The translations under genes and the position numbers were made by a program. The notes beneath the pieces are model-generated. The model worked only from the letters and a program-made list of their open reading frames with translations. It was not told where the DNA came from and did not search any database. Of a stretch of 57,221 bases of DNA, positions 8,427 through 18,120 are shown piece after piece; the stretch's first letter is position 1; each line of letters opens with the position of its first letter. The stretch lies in NCBI GenBank assembly GCA_035411425.1, contig DAONSX010000009.1, positions 1 through 57,221 of the forward strand, read 5' to 3'. Source of the stretch: TTA-H9 sp002071415 (lineage in GTDB: Bacteria; Bacteroidota; Bacteroidia; Bacteroidales; TTA-H9).

Positions 8427-9476
8427 ATGAAAAATAGATTGATTACGGTGATAGGTGTTTTAGTAGTCGTCCTGGGTGCATGTGAAACCGACATAGATGT
8501 AAATGCCGATTGGAAAGATATAACTACTGTTTATAGTATTCTCGACCCGGCTGAAAAAACGCAGTATGTTCGCATCAACAAGGCCTTTCTGGGCGAAGGC
8601 AATGCATTGGAATATGCTCAGATAGCGGATTCTATCAATTATGATACTTCTTACATAGAGGCACGTATAGATGAATATCTTAAAGGTGAGCTCGTTCAGT
8701 CAATGAAACTGAAGCCCTTATGGATTCCACGAAAAAATGACCCCAATAGCCCCTTTTACAATCCCAATTTCCCTTATGTTCTGGTTTATATGGCTCAACC
8801 AAAAAATTTCTATAAGATGTCTGGAAACGATACCATCTGGCTAAATCCCGATAGCGACTATCATCTGGAAATCTTCAATCGCCATTCGGGAAAAACTGTT
8901 ACTGCTTCCACCATTATAGTGAAGGATTTCAACATTTCGCGTCCTTTGTATAATCCCAGCAAACCCTTTTTGAAAATTCTGAATACCGATGGCCAGAACA
9001 CCATCAAATGGAGAGCTGCAGTGAATGGGAGAAGATATCAGGTGATTTACAGGTTTTATTACAAAGAAAGCCCAAATCCAGGCGATACGGTAATAAAAAC
9101 TACCGACTATCATCTCGGAGTTATTAAAAGTCAATATACTACAGGAAGTGAAGATATGGACGTTAGTTTCATGGGTACATCTTTCTATAAATATTTAGGA
9201 TCCTCTATTCCTGCCAATCCCAATGTGAAAAGGATAGCATATCAGATAGAGCTGATTATTGCCGTAATTCCCGAAGAATTCAACACCTATCTGGAAGTGA
9301 ACGAACCCAGTTCGAGTATCGTTCAAGACAGGCCCGAATATACCAATATTGAAAATGGATATGGTTTATTTTCAAGCCGTTATATAAAATCACGTTTATA
9401 TTTTGTAGATTCCGAAATGGCAGCAGGGATAAAGACGTACTTCCAAACTATTGATGGCAGTTTTATTGTCCCCTGA
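8427..9476 (+). CDS. Lipoprotein, DUF4249-like
   Basis: A 349-residue predicted lipoprotein. The signal peptide ends in a lipobox, VLGAC, with Cys19 as the lipid attachment site; no Asp follows at +2 (it is Glu). The mature part opens with a short extended segment about being 'at zero' in hydrophobicity, then a mostly beta-strand body rich in Tyr, Asn and Pro. The opening CETDIDVNADWKD and the later YSILDPAEKTQYVRINKAF resemble the DUF4249 family of Bacteroidota lipoproteins, often found near TonB-dependent receptors; here no receptor is adjacent. The function is unknown, and the family assignment is from memory of its N-terminal pattern. Confidence 0.7.
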   Translation: MKNRLITVIGVLVVVLGACETDIDVNADWKDITTVYSILDPAEKTQYVRINKAFLGEGNALEYAQIADSINYDTSYIEARIDEYLKGELVQSMKLKPLWIPRKNDPNSPFYNPNFPYVLVYMAQPKNFYKMSGNDTIWLNPDSDYHLEIFNRHSGKTVTASTIIVKDFNISRPLYNPSKPFLKILNTDGQNTIKWRAAVNGRRYQVIYRFYYKESPNPGDTVIKTTDYHLGVIKSQYTTGSEDMDVSFMGTSFYKYLGSSIPANPNVKRIAYQIELIIAVIPEEFNTYLEVNEPSSSIVQDRPEYTNIENGYGLFSSRYIKSRLYFVDSEMAAGIKTYFQTIDGSFIVP

Positions 9477-9716
9477 TTTTTCCATTTCGAATAAAAACCT
9501 CTTAAACAAACTGCCAGAATGACAGAGCGAACAGTTTCGATATCATTCTTATTTCATATTAACAATCAATCGAATAATAATTTTTTTACCACAAAATCGG
9601 TGAAAGAAGGCAGTACTTTGTGCATTTTATAAAAAGAAGATTGCTTTGGCATATAGATTGCGAGAGGGGTAAGCGATTCAAAAGTAAATTCAATAACTCT
9701 AAAATTCGTATTGAAA

Positions 9717-11612
9717 ATGAGTAAAATAATAGGAATAGACCTTGGGACGACAAACTCTTGTGTTGCTGTGATGGAAGGTAATGAGCCGGTAGTAATACCT
9801 AACAGTGAAGGACGTCGTACTACTCCATCGGTTGTAGCCTTCACCGAAAATGGCGAGCGTAAGGTAGGGGATCCGGCAAAACGTCAGGCAATCACCAATC
9901 CCAAAAGGACAGTTTTCTCTATTAAACGTATGATGGGCGAAACTTACGACCGCGTTCTGAAAGAAATAGAACAGGTGCCTTATAAAGTTGTCAGGGGTGA
10001 TAACAATACCCCTCGCATTGTTATAGATGACCGGCAGTATTCACCTCAGGAGATTTCTGCCATGATTCTTCAAAAAATGAAGAAGACGGCTGAGGATTAC
10101 CTTGGACAAGAGGTTACCGAAGCTGTCATTACTGTGCCAGCTTACTTTAGCGATTCACAGCGTCAAGCTACAAAAGAAGCAGGAGAAATCGCAGGCCTCA
10201 AGGTGAGACGTATTATCAATGAACCTACAGCCGCAGCTCTGGCTTATGGTCTCGATAAAAAACACAAAGACCTGAAGGTGGCAGTTTACGACCTTGGAGG
10301 TGGAACTTTCGATATATCCATACTCGAATTGGGCGATGGCGTCTTTGAAGTAAAATCAACCAACGGCGATACACACCTTGGTGGAGACGATTTCGACCAG
10401 GAAATTATCAACTGGTTGGCCGATGAATTCCAGAAAGAAGAAGGCGTCGACCTGAGAAAAGACCCAATGGCCCTTCAGCGTTTGAAGGAAGCCGCCGAAA
10501 AAGCCAAAATAGAACTTTCGAGCTCCCTCGAAACCGAAATCAATTTGCCTTATATTATGCCAGTGGATGGAATTCCCAAACATCTGGTAAAAAAATTGAC
10601 ACGAGCCAAACTCGAACAACTTATCGATCATTTGGTACAACGTACCGTAGAACCCTGCCAGAAAGCCCTGAGAGATGCCGGATTAAAACCCTCCGATATC
10701 GATGAAGTTATTTTGGTGGGAGGTTCCACGCGAATTCCTATGGTACAAAAACTGGTAGAAAATATTTTTGGTAAAACTCCCTCGAAAGGCGTCAACCCCG
10801 ATGAAGTGGTGGCAATAGGAGCTGCAATTCAGGGGGGCGTTCTTACAGGCGAAGTTAAAGACGTCCTGTTGCTCGATATTACTCCTCTTTCGCTGGGTAT
10901 AGAAACTTTGGGTGGAGTAATGACAAAATTGATTGAAGCCAATACCACTATTCCAACCAGAAAATCGGAAATATTCTCCACAGCTGCCGATAATCAGACC
11001 AGTGTAGAGATTCATGTTTTACAAGGTGAACGTCCTTTAGCAAAAGACAACAAGACCATTGGCCGTTTCTATCTCGATGGCATTCCACCTGCGCCACGTG
11101 GAGTTCCTCAAATCGAAGTAACTTTCGATATAGATGCCAACGGCATTTTGAATGTTTCGGCTAAAGATAAAGCCACAGGCAAGTCGCAACAGATTCGTAT
11201 CGAAGCTTCTACGGGCCTCACGGAAGAAGAAATCAAACGAATGAAAGCCGAAGCTGAAGCTAATGCCGAAGCCGACCGCAGAGCAAAAGAAGAAATAGAA
11301 AAGGTCAATCAGGCTGATAACCTCATCTTTCAAACCGAAAAACAATTGAAAGAATATGGCGATAAGATTCCGGCCGATAAGAAAGCCAATATCGAAAATG
11401 CTCTCAACGAACTGAAGGAAGCTCATAAACAGCGTAATATAGCAGCTATCGACTCGGCTATGACTCGGATGAATCAGGCATGGCAAGCTGCAAGCGAAGA
11501 AATGTACAAAGCTACACAGCAATCATCGCAACAAGAACCTCATTATGGAAGCGAAAATCAAGGAAAAAGTGATGGACCAGTAGAAGACACCGACTTCGAA
11601 GAAGTTAAATAA
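9717..11612 (+). CDS. dnaK: Molecular chaperone DnaK (Hsp70)
   Basis: A 631-residue Hsp70. The ATPase domain begins IGIDLGTTNSCVAVMEG, with VYDLGGGTFDISILE and the VGGSTRIPMVQ signature in order; the substrate-binding domain and a Lys/Glu-rich helical lid follow, and the protein ends in a characteristic acidic tail (DTDFEEVK). The ATG at 9717 is preferred over an in-frame TTG at 9711. dnaJ and grpE are not adjacent, and I see no CIRCE operator (TTAGCACTC-N9-GAGTGCTAA) in the 240 nt upstream, so HrcA control is not supported; GTACTTTG near 9613 is a possible weak -7 element. A strong terminator follows at 11672-11708. Confidence 0.97.
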   Translation: MSKIIGIDLGTTNSCVAVMEGNEPVVIPNSEGRRTTPSVVAFTENGERKVGDPAKRQAITNPKRTVFSIKRMMGETYDRVLKEIEQVPYKVVRGDNNTPRIVIDDRQYSPQEISAMILQKMKKTAEDYLGQEVTEAVITVPAYFSDSQRQATKEAGEIAGLKVRRIINEPTAAALAYGLDKKHKDLKVAVYDLGGGTFDISILELGDGVFEVKSTNGDTHLGGDDFDQEIINWLADEFQKEEGVDLRKDPMALQRLKEAAEKAKIELSSSLETEINLPYIMPVDGIPKHLVKKLTRAKLEQLIDHLVQRTVEPCQKALRDAGLKPSDIDEVILVGGSTRIPMVQKLVENIFGKTPSKGVNPDEVVAIGAAIQGGVLTGEVKDVLLLDITPLSLGIETLGGVMTKLIEANTTIPTRKSEIFSTAADNQTSVEIHVLQGERPLAKDNKTIGRFYLDGIPPAPRGVPQIEVTFDIDANGILNVSAKDKATGKSQQIRIEASTGLTEEEIKRMKAEAEANAEADRRAKEEIEKVNQADNLIFQTEKQLKEYGDKIPADKKANIENALNELKEAHKQRNIAAIDSAMTRMNQAWQAASEEMYKATQQSSQQEPHYGSENQGKSDGPVEDTDFEEVK

Positions 11613-11671
11613 TACATCACTAATGTGAATCTTTAACATTAGATTTATAATTCCTATTGTCCTAATAAGGT

Positions 11672-11708
11672 AAAACTCCTCCAATTGAAAAAATGGAGGA
11701 GTTTTTTT
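11672..11708. terminator. Bidirectional terminator between dnaK and serpin gene
   Basis: A perfect 10-bp stem (AACTCCTCCA at 11674-11683 with TGGAGGAGTT at 11694-11703) and a T-run to 11708. An A-run before the left arm gives a shorter T-run on the minus strand, so it can serve both the dnaK transcript and the convergent serpin gene. Confidence 0.9.
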
Positions 11709-11823
11709 ATTATCCTCCAAAATTCAAGCTAATACTGAGTATCTTGTTTTAAAGGTTGCGACTTGTTGTAAAGTCTTTTCTAACTGAGATTTCCATTTTT
11801 TCGTCTAAAGACATTCCCAAGAT

Positions 11824-13050
11824 TCAAGGCATTTCTACCTTACCGATGAATAGAAGCGTGTTGGTAGTTCGCTCACGAATGCTGAAAATAAATGGTTTAT
11901 TGATGATAAGTTGATTGAGATTAGCGGAGGTATATGCCATTCCAATGGTGGTAACTGCTGCAGCTTCGGTTCCTTCTTCATCGAGTTCGATAAATGTATT
12001 TTGTTTTACAAAACTGATATATATATTTTCGTCGGAAATGCCACTAAAATCGGCCATGTCAGGATCGAAGGCATCGGTCATACCCATCGTTTTGAGCTGC
12101 TCATTGAGTTTCTTCTCGTAACTGAAATCAAATTTAGGCATCGAAAGATGAATTTTCGAAGGCTCTATAGATTCAAAAGAGGTCATCAGTGAATTATATA
12201 TATCAGAAGTGAAATTGCTTAAAAATTCCGATAATTTTCCTGTTGGTAAAAGTATGTCCATCACAAAATTCTGCTGATTATAAGGCATTTCCACCGCTGT
12301 GAAATCGTTTGTGCCATAAATTTTTAAAGGAATCTCTCCATTCATCATAGAAACTTTCAGGGGAACTTGTCCTTCAGGATAAAAGAATGCATCAGTAGTG
12401 AGTTTTTTATCAAAAGAATAAGTCCAAGTACCCTTAAAATAGAGGGCATTCATTAAAAACATCACCTCGTAGGGATTGATCTCGGTAAGCACTTTGGTAA
12501 TTTTTCCTTTCGTGCAGTCGGATGCCCATTGATTGATGGTTTTTAGTGCTTCAGGATTATTAAAATCGAGCGATTGAGTTTGTGCATCAAAAACCTCTTG
12601 CATGGTTCGAATAAATTCTTGTTTTACAGTGAAGCTATTTCTATACCAGACTGCATTAGCCAACGAAAGCTCAACCTCAGGGTCGATAGTCAATAATTGG
12701 GTGTTGAGTTGGTGATATATTTGATTTACTTCTTCCTGCGTCAAATCATGAAAACCCAACAGGTCGCTGATTTGTTGCCAGGTGTTTCCTTTAGAGCCAT
12801 TCAGTGCCATAGTAAGGGCTATGCTTGCACTCAAGGGAGATAACATCAAATTGTCATCATTGCCCTGTGCTACCAAACTGAATAGTTCTATGCCGAAATC
12901 GTTGGTGCAAGAAATGACTTTTGCCGATTTTTCAGGTAAAACGATTGGTTTGGGTTGTTTTGGAGTTTCGTCATCCTTACTGCATGAACTTATACTAAGA
13001 ATTATTGGCAAAACAATCATGGGAATGGAGAGGAATAAGAAGTTTTTCAT
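11824..13050 (-). CDS. Lipoprotein serpin (serine protease inhibitor)
   Basis: About 408 residues from the ATG at 13050; an in-frame codon 45 nt upstream is rejected because the chosen start gives a clean lipoprotein signal peptide with Cys23 in SISSC. The rest is a complete serpin fold: the FGIELFSLV...NLMLSPLSASIALTMALNGS start, NAVWYRNSF, MNALYFKGTW, and the reactive-centre-loop hinge EEGTEAAAVTT, whose small residues are typical of inhibitory serpins. Counting from the hinge, P1-P1' falls near Thr-Ser after a Tyr, pointing to chymotrypsin- or elastase-like targets (inference). The C-terminal NKPFIFSIRE...FIGKVEMP is canonical. It is probably anchored on the outer membrane and protects the cell from foreign proteases. 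Confidence 0.93.
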   Translation of the reverse strand: MKNFLFLSIPMIVLPIILSISSCSKDDETPKQPKPIVLPEKSAKVISCTNDFGIELFSLVAQGNDDNLMLSPLSASIALTMALNGSKGNTWQQISDLLGFHDLTQEEVNQIYHQLNTQLLTIDPEVELSLANAVWYRNSFTVKQEFIRTMQEVFDAQTQSLDFNNPEALKTINQWASDCTKGKITKVLTEINPYEVMFLMNALYFKGTWTYSFDKKLTTDAFFYPEGQVPLKVSMMNGEIPLKIYGTNDFTAVEMPYNQQNFVMDILLPTGKLSEFLSNFTSDIYNSLMTSFESIEPSKIHLSMPKFDFSYEKKLNEQLKTMGMTDAFDPDMADFSGISDENIYISFVKQNTFIELDEEGTEAAAVTTIGMAYTSANLNQLIINKPFIFSIRERTTNTLLFIGKVEMP

Positions 13051-13410
13051 ACTTGATGATGTTTGAAATGTATAAGAAAAAATAGCAATAATCAAACCAT
13101 AAATATTTGAAATAGGATTAAATGAGTTATTTTAATTCAGAACCATTATTTCGGGTAAATATTGGAAAATTTGGATTGCTTAGCCATCGAATCGCCCAAA
13201 AGGGCTTTTCTAAATCACCCTTTTGCTTTTGACGCTTCAATACTTTGCCTTAATAAACAAATTATGTCCTACTACAAACAATAGTTTTCGCGACGCTAAG
13301 TATTCTACAAACTTCGTAAGAATGATATAGGCTAATTTTTTTGATGAATTGCCTTATCATTTCTCAAATCTTTATCTTATTACTTATTTTTGCTATTCTA
13401 TTTTTATAAA
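13051..13410. other. Intergenic region between divergent serpin and aspartate kinase genes
   Basis: No coding evidence in 360 nt. It holds a 7-bp hairpin (AAAAGGG 13198-13204 with CCCTTTT 13218-13224) and a -7 box TATTTTTG at 13385-13392, 18 nt ahead of the aspartate kinase ATG. I see no recognisable lysine riboswitch. Confidence 0.4.
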
Positions 13411-14685
13411 ATGGAAGTCTTCAAATTTGGTGGAGCTTCGCTGAAGGATGCTCAGTCAATAAAAAATATAGTAGAAATACTTAACTCATACCATGATTTA
13501 GAGCAATTGGTGGTTGTAGTTTCGGCCATGGGGAAAACCACAAATGCCTTTGAGAAATTCCTCTCGTTAGTCTATAGTGGATCGGCTAATTTTCAGGAAG
13601 CTATCACTCCCATTAAGTCTTTTCATTGGGAGGTTTGCCGTCAATTATTTGCCCCAGAACATTATTTCTGGAAAGAATTGGAGGCTATTTTCGATGAAAT
13701 ACGGGAGCAATCTGCTGAATTATCTGCATTGCCTTTTGATATGGCCTATGACAAAGTTGTGGGTTATGGAGAAATTCTTGCTTCTCGGATTTTCAGTGTT
13801 TACCTGAATACTCAAGGCATAGATCATCAATGGCTGGATGCACGTTCAGTAATTCGAACCGATAGCTGTTATCGCGCTGCCAATGTAGATATCGAACTTT
13901 CGTACGATCGAATCAGAGTATGGTTTCAGCAAAATACCGATTCACGATATAGAATAATTACTCAAGGTTTTATAGGACAGGATATGCAGGGCAACATGGT
14001 TACGCTTGGGCGCGAAGGTTCCGATTATTCTGCTGCCTTGTTTGCCACGGCACTTTCAGCCAATAGTGTTGTGCTTTGGAAAGATGTCCCAGGCGTGATG
14101 AATGCAGACCCCGATATTTATGCTCAGGCCGTGCCTTTTAAATTCGTATCCTACCGCGAAGCCGTCGAACTCACTTATTATGGAGCTAAGATAATACATC
14201 CCAAAACCATCAAACCTTTGGAAAACGCAGGAATCCCATTGTATGTCCGATCTTTTCTCCATCCGTCAGAACAAGGCACACTCATTGGACCGGGAAACGG
14301 AACTATTCCACAAATCCCCTCTATTATCCATAAAGCCAACCAAATTTTAATTACTATTTCTCATAAAGACCTTTCCTTCATCACAGAAAAAACCCTTTTG
14401 ACAGTTTTATCTGTTTTTGATAATTCCTCCTTGAAGATCAATTTGATGCAAAATTCTGCTCTCACTTTTTCGGTATGTTTGGATGATGTAAAGGGGAAAA
14501 TCGACCAAATCCTTACTCGACTCATGGAATCTTACGAGGTAAAATATAATCGCCAACTTACCTTGTTGACCTTCCGTCATTATGCTCAGCAACCTCGATT
14601 TATCGACCAATGGATAGAAGGAAGGTCCGTTTTGGTGGAACAACGCAGCCGCAACACTGCCCAATATGTTATTGCTGAAAAATGA
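13411..14685 (+). CDS. lysC: Aspartate kinase (monofunctional)
   Basis: A 424-residue enzyme that phosphorylates aspartate, the first step to lysine, threonine, methionine and diaminopimelate. The kinase domain starts VFKFGGASL (nucleotide binding) and has the VTLGREGSDYSAALFA substrate/ATP signature, VLWKDVPGVMNADP and the YYGAKIIHPKT segment. The C-terminal ~120 residues fit a pair of ACT regulatory domains, implying feedback control by an amino acid. The first ATG-like codon 21 nt upstream adds MLFYFYK and is rejected; the -7 box at 13385-13392 overlaps that longer start. It has no homoserine dehydrogenase domain, so it is not ThrA. The GH2-GH53 gene follows after 21 nt, on the same strand, with no obvious functional link. 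Confidence 0.93.
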   Translation: MEVFKFGGASLKDAQSIKNIVEILNSYHDLEQLVVVVSAMGKTTNAFEKFLSLVYSGSANFQEAITPIKSFHWEVCRQLFAPEHYFWKELEAIFDEIREQSAELSALPFDMAYDKVVGYGEILASRIFSVYLNTQGIDHQWLDARSVIRTDSCYRAANVDIELSYDRIRVWFQQNTDSRYRIITQGFIGQDMQGNMVTLGREGSDYSAALFATALSANSVVLWKDVPGVMNADPDIYAQAVPFKFVSYREAVELTYYGAKIIHPKTIKPLENAGIPLYVRSFLHPSEQGTLIGPGNGTIPQIPSIIHKANQILITISHKDLSFITEKTLLTVLSVFDNSSLKINLMQNSALTFSVCLDDVKGKIDQILTRLMESYEVKYNRQLTLLTFRHYAQQPRFIDQWIEGRSVLVEQRSRNTAQYVIAEK

Positions 14686-14706
14686 TGTCCTAATAATAAT
14701 TAAGCC

Positions 14707-17700
14707 ATGAAAAAATATTTTTTCTTTTCGTTTCTGACATTTCTAATTTTCTATTTTCCATTTGTATTACAAAGCCAGCATAGACAGCAAATTTCTCTGG
14801 ATAAAAGCTGGAAATTTCATTTGGGGAGCGCTTCATCAGCCGAAAAAGATTTCGGTTATGGATTGGTAAATATCTATTCAAAAAATGGCAAATCGGAAGG
14901 TACGGCCATTTATCCCGGTTTTGATGACAGTAACTGGCGTAGGGTAAATTTGCCTCACGACTGGGCTATCGAACTTCCTTTCATAAATCATCCCTCTTTC
15001 GATGTAATGAGTCATGGATATAAACCTGTTGGCGGATTTTTCCCCGAAACCTCTATAGGTTGGTACAGGCGAAGTTTTGATATTTCACGTTCCGATTCAG
15101 GCTATCGGTTCTCTTTAACCTTCGACGGGGTCTATCGAGATGCAAAGTTCTGGCTGAATGGATATTATCTGGGTAACAACCAAAGCGGATATTCAGGTGT
15201 AGAATTCGACATTACTGACTTCGTCTGGTTCGACAAACCTAATACTATAGTCGTTCGAGTGGATGCCACCCAATACGAAGGTTGGTTTTACGAAGGAGCA
15301 GGCATTTATCGGCATGTCTGGCTGAATCGCTATCCCGAAATTCATATCCCTTCTGATGGTGTCTTTGCCTACAGCATTCCCAAAGGAAAGAGTTGCATCA
15401 TTCATTTCGAAACTACCATCTCAAACTCATCTTTAAATGATAAAATGGTGAGTATGGAAACAAAAGTCAAAAGTCGTGATGGCAGACTAATCGCCCAAAA
15501 CATGTCTAAGTCGGTTCGCACGGCTTCTTCAGGACAAACCAGGGTAAACCAACAGATTAAAATAGATAATCCCCACTTGTGGAACCTTGACGATCCTTAT
15601 CTTTACCGTATCGAAACCAGTATTCTTTCGGAAGGTAAAATCTTGGATAAAGTAAGCATGCCATTTGGAATACGTTTTATCACCTGGGATGCCGACAAAG
15701 GTTTTTTCCTAAATAATAAACCCGTAAAACTATTAGGGGTAAACATGCATCAAGGACATGCAGGCTTGGGTGTAGCCTTACCGGATGGAATGCAATATTA
15801 TCGCATCAATCGTCTCAAACAAATGGGAGCGAATGCCTACCGTTGTTCGCATCATCCACCAACTCTCGAATTGTTGGATGCCTGCGATAGTTTAGGCATG
15901 TTAGTAATTAACGAAAACCGTCTATTGAACACTTCACACGAATATCTTAATCAATTCAGTAGAATGGTGATTCGCGACAGGAATCATCCTTCGGTCATTT
16001 TGTGGTCGATCGGGAATGAGGAAGGGTATATTCAAACAAATGGAAACGGTAAACGCATGGCCATTACCTTAATTGAAAAATTAAAACGGTTGGATCCATC
16101 ACGTAAGGTTACTTATGCTGCCGATGTCCCAAATGTTTTCAATGGGATCAACGAAGTAATTCCCATTCGTGGTTTCAACTATCGTGAAAAAGCCATGGAA
16201 GCCTATCATAAGGATCACCCAAATCAGCCTATTATTGGCACCGAGATGGGGAGTACCGTTAGTACACGTGGCATCTATTCCTACGATTCCATCAATTGCT
16301 ATTTGCCCGATTTAGACCTAACAGCTCCTTGGTGGGCTTCGAAAGCGGACGAATGGTGGCCTATAGTAGCCGAAAATCCTTGGGCTGCCGGTGGATTTAT
16401 CTGGACAGGCATGGATTACATGGGCGAACCTACACCTTTTCATTGGCCTAACATAGGATCGCATTTTGGTGTAATGGACCAATGCGGTTTCCCAAAAAAT
16501 CTCTACTATTATTACCAGTCATGGTGGGACACCACACTCCCTGTTTTAAATTTGGCACCACATTGGAACTGGCTTAATCGCTGGGGTTTCGAACAAGAGG
16601 TATGGATAGATTCCAACTCCGACAGTGTTAATTTGAAATTAAATGGTAAAAACCTCGGAACACGTCCTATGCAAAAAAATCAGCATCTGAAATGGAAGGT
16701 AAAATATGAACCAGGTATTCTCGAGGCAAAAGGATATAAAAATGGGTTTGAGTTTATCACGAAAATGGAAACTACGGGTCCTGCCTTCGAATTGGTAGTT
16801 TCTCCGAATAAAACTACTGCCATGGCCAATTCAACCGATGTAGTAATCATCAATATTAGTGTGGTGGATACAGGAGGACGCGAAGTGCTTACAGCCGACA
16901 ACAGGGTCAAATTTAAGGTTACAGGCCCTGCAAAAATTATTGGAGTGGGCAATGGCGATCCTTCTTCGCATGAACCCGATAAGTGCGAAACCAATCTTTG
17001 GCAAAGGTCTCTATTCAGGGGAAAATGTCAGGTAATTCTTCAAATGGGCGATACGCCCGGAAAGGTCGGCTTCGAGGCTTCAAGCGAAGGCTTATGGCCA
17101 GCTTCAACCGAAATCCATACTCTTCCTGATTCCTTTCATCATATTGCTCCTACCGAAGATCAGATCAGACCTGCAGGCATAAATGACAAGGAAAGAATTA
17201 TGGGTGCAGATATCAGTTTCTTACCGCAACTGGAAGCCGAAGGAATGAAATTTTATGATTTTGGCAACAACATACCTCAAGATGTATTCGAAATCCTAAA
17301 AAAATATGGATTTAATTATATTCGATTAAGAATCTTTTATCAACCCGAAAACCCCGAAGGTTATTCCCCCAGGAAAGGATATTGCAACTTGGCACAAACC
17401 CTCGAAATGGCCCGACGAATTAAAAAAGCGGGAATGAAATTCCTTCTCGATTTTCATTATAGCGATTATTGGGCTGACCCAGGCAAACAATATAAACCCA
17501 AAGCCTGGGACTCATTACCATTCGATATTTTGAAAGATTCCGTAAGAAATTATACCATTAGGGTGCTTCGTGCCCTGCAGGCTCAAAATACGTTACCCGA
17601 TATGATTCAGCCGGGTAATGAAATTAATCACGGTTTGCTATGGCCCGAAGGTCATATTTCTCAACCGGATCATTTGGCTGACTTACTCCAGGCTTCTATT

Positions 17701-18120
17701 TCGGGAATCAAGGAAGTTGCACCTGACATCCCAATTATGCTACATCTTGCGTTGGGAGGCCAAAACGACGAATCGGTCTTCTGGCTCAACAATATGTTTG
17801 CCAGAGGCATTGATTGCGACGTAATTGGACTTTCGTATTATCCACGCTGGCATTGCACCCTCGATGATTTGAAATATAACATGAGAGACTTGATAAGGCG
17901 ATATGGCAAAGACATCATTGTGGTGGAATATTCTCAAAAAAAGGAAGAAGTGGCCGGGGCAGTATTTGGAATGCCTAACGATAAAGGAAAGGGTTGTTTT
18001 ATCTGGGAACCCTTGAATACTTGGGAAGGCATATTCGATAAAAACGGCAAACCTACTCGATGGTTGCATGCCTACGAAAATATCAAGGCCATGTATCTCG
18101 ACCGAAATTTAAATAAATGA
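14707..18120 (+). CDS. GH2 beta-galactosidase - GH53 endo-galactanase fusion
   Basis: A 1137-residue exported protein with a Sec signal peptide (hydrophobic core 4-20, cleavage near QSQ). Residues ~28-320 are the GH2 sugar-binding and immunoglobulin-like domains; the TIM barrel (~325-620) carries the GH2 acid/base in WSIGNEEG (Glu438) and the nucleophile in IIGTEMG (Glu513); DUF4982-like and Ig-like modules follow to ~815. From ~828 a second barrel begins (IMGADISFLPQLEAEG), with the two GH53 catalytic glutamates in QPGNEINHG (Glu972) and IVVEYSQ (Glu1074). GH53 cuts internal beta-1,4-galactan bonds (type I arabinogalactan of pectin) and GH2 beta-galactosidases release galactose, so one chain would do both steps. 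It has no T9SS or lipobox signal, so it is probably periplasmic. No SusC/D pair is nearby. Confidence 0.92.
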   Translation: MKKYFFFSFLTFLIFYFPFVLQSQHRQQISLDKSWKFHLGSASSAEKDFGYGLVNIYSKNGKSEGTAIYPGFDDSNWRRVNLPHDWAIELPFINHPSFDVMSHGYKPVGGFFPETSIGWYRRSFDISRSDSGYRFSLTFDGVYRDAKFWLNGYYLGNNQSGYSGVEFDITDFVWFDKPNTIVVRVDATQYEGWFYEGAGIYRHVWLNRYPEIHIPSDGVFAYSIPKGKSCIIHFETTISNSSLNDKMVSMETKVKSRDGRLIAQNMSKSVRTASSGQTRVNQQIKIDNPHLWNLDDPYLYRIETSILSEGKILDKVSMPFGIRFITWDADKGFFLNNKPVKLLGVNMHQGHAGLGVALPDGMQYYRINRLKQMGANAYRCSHHPPTLELLDACDSLGMLVINENRLLNTSHEYLNQFSRMVIRDRNHPSVILWSIGNEEGYIQTNGNGKRMAITLIEKLKRLDPSRKVTYAADVPNVFNGINEVIPIRGFNYREKAMEAYHKDHPNQPIIGTEMGSTVSTRGIYSYDSINCYLPDLDLTAPWWASKADEWWPIVAENPWAAGGFIWTGMDYMGEPTPFHWPNIGSHFGVMDQCGFPKNLYYYYQSWWDTTLPVLNLAPHWNWLNRWGFEQEVWIDSNSDSVNLKLNGKNLGTRPMQKNQHLKWKVKYEPGILEAKGYKNGFEFITKMETTGPAFELVVSPNKTTAMANSTDVVIINISVVDTGGREVLTADNRVKFKVTGPAKIIGVGNGDPSSHEPDKCETNLWQRSLFRGKCQVILQMGDTPGKVGFEASSEGLWPASTEIHTLPDSFHHIAPTEDQIRPAGINDKERIMGADISFLPQLEAEGMKFYDFGNNIPQDVFEILKKYGFNYIRLRIFYQPENPEGYSPRKGYCNLAQTLEMARRIKKAGMKFLLDFHYSDYWADPGKQYKPKAWDSLPFDILKDSVRNYTIRVLRALQAQNTLPDMIQPGNEINHGLLWPEGHISQPDHLADLLQASISGIKEVAPDIPIMLHLALGGQNDESVFWLNNMFARGIDCDVIGLSYYPRWHCTLDDLKYNMRDLIRRYGKDIIVVEYSQKKEEVAGAVFGMPNDKGKGCFIWEPLNTWEGIFDKNGKPTRWLHAYENIKAMYLDRNLNK

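Noticed and set aside
9477..9716. CIRCE operator or sigma-32 promoter ahead of dnaK
   Set aside because: Looked for and not found; only a weak -7-like GTACTTTG is present.
11037..11522. 161-codon open frame on the minus strand
   Set aside because: Antisense to the lid region of dnaK; the Phe/Ser-rich text is the shadow of a Lys/Glu-rich helix.
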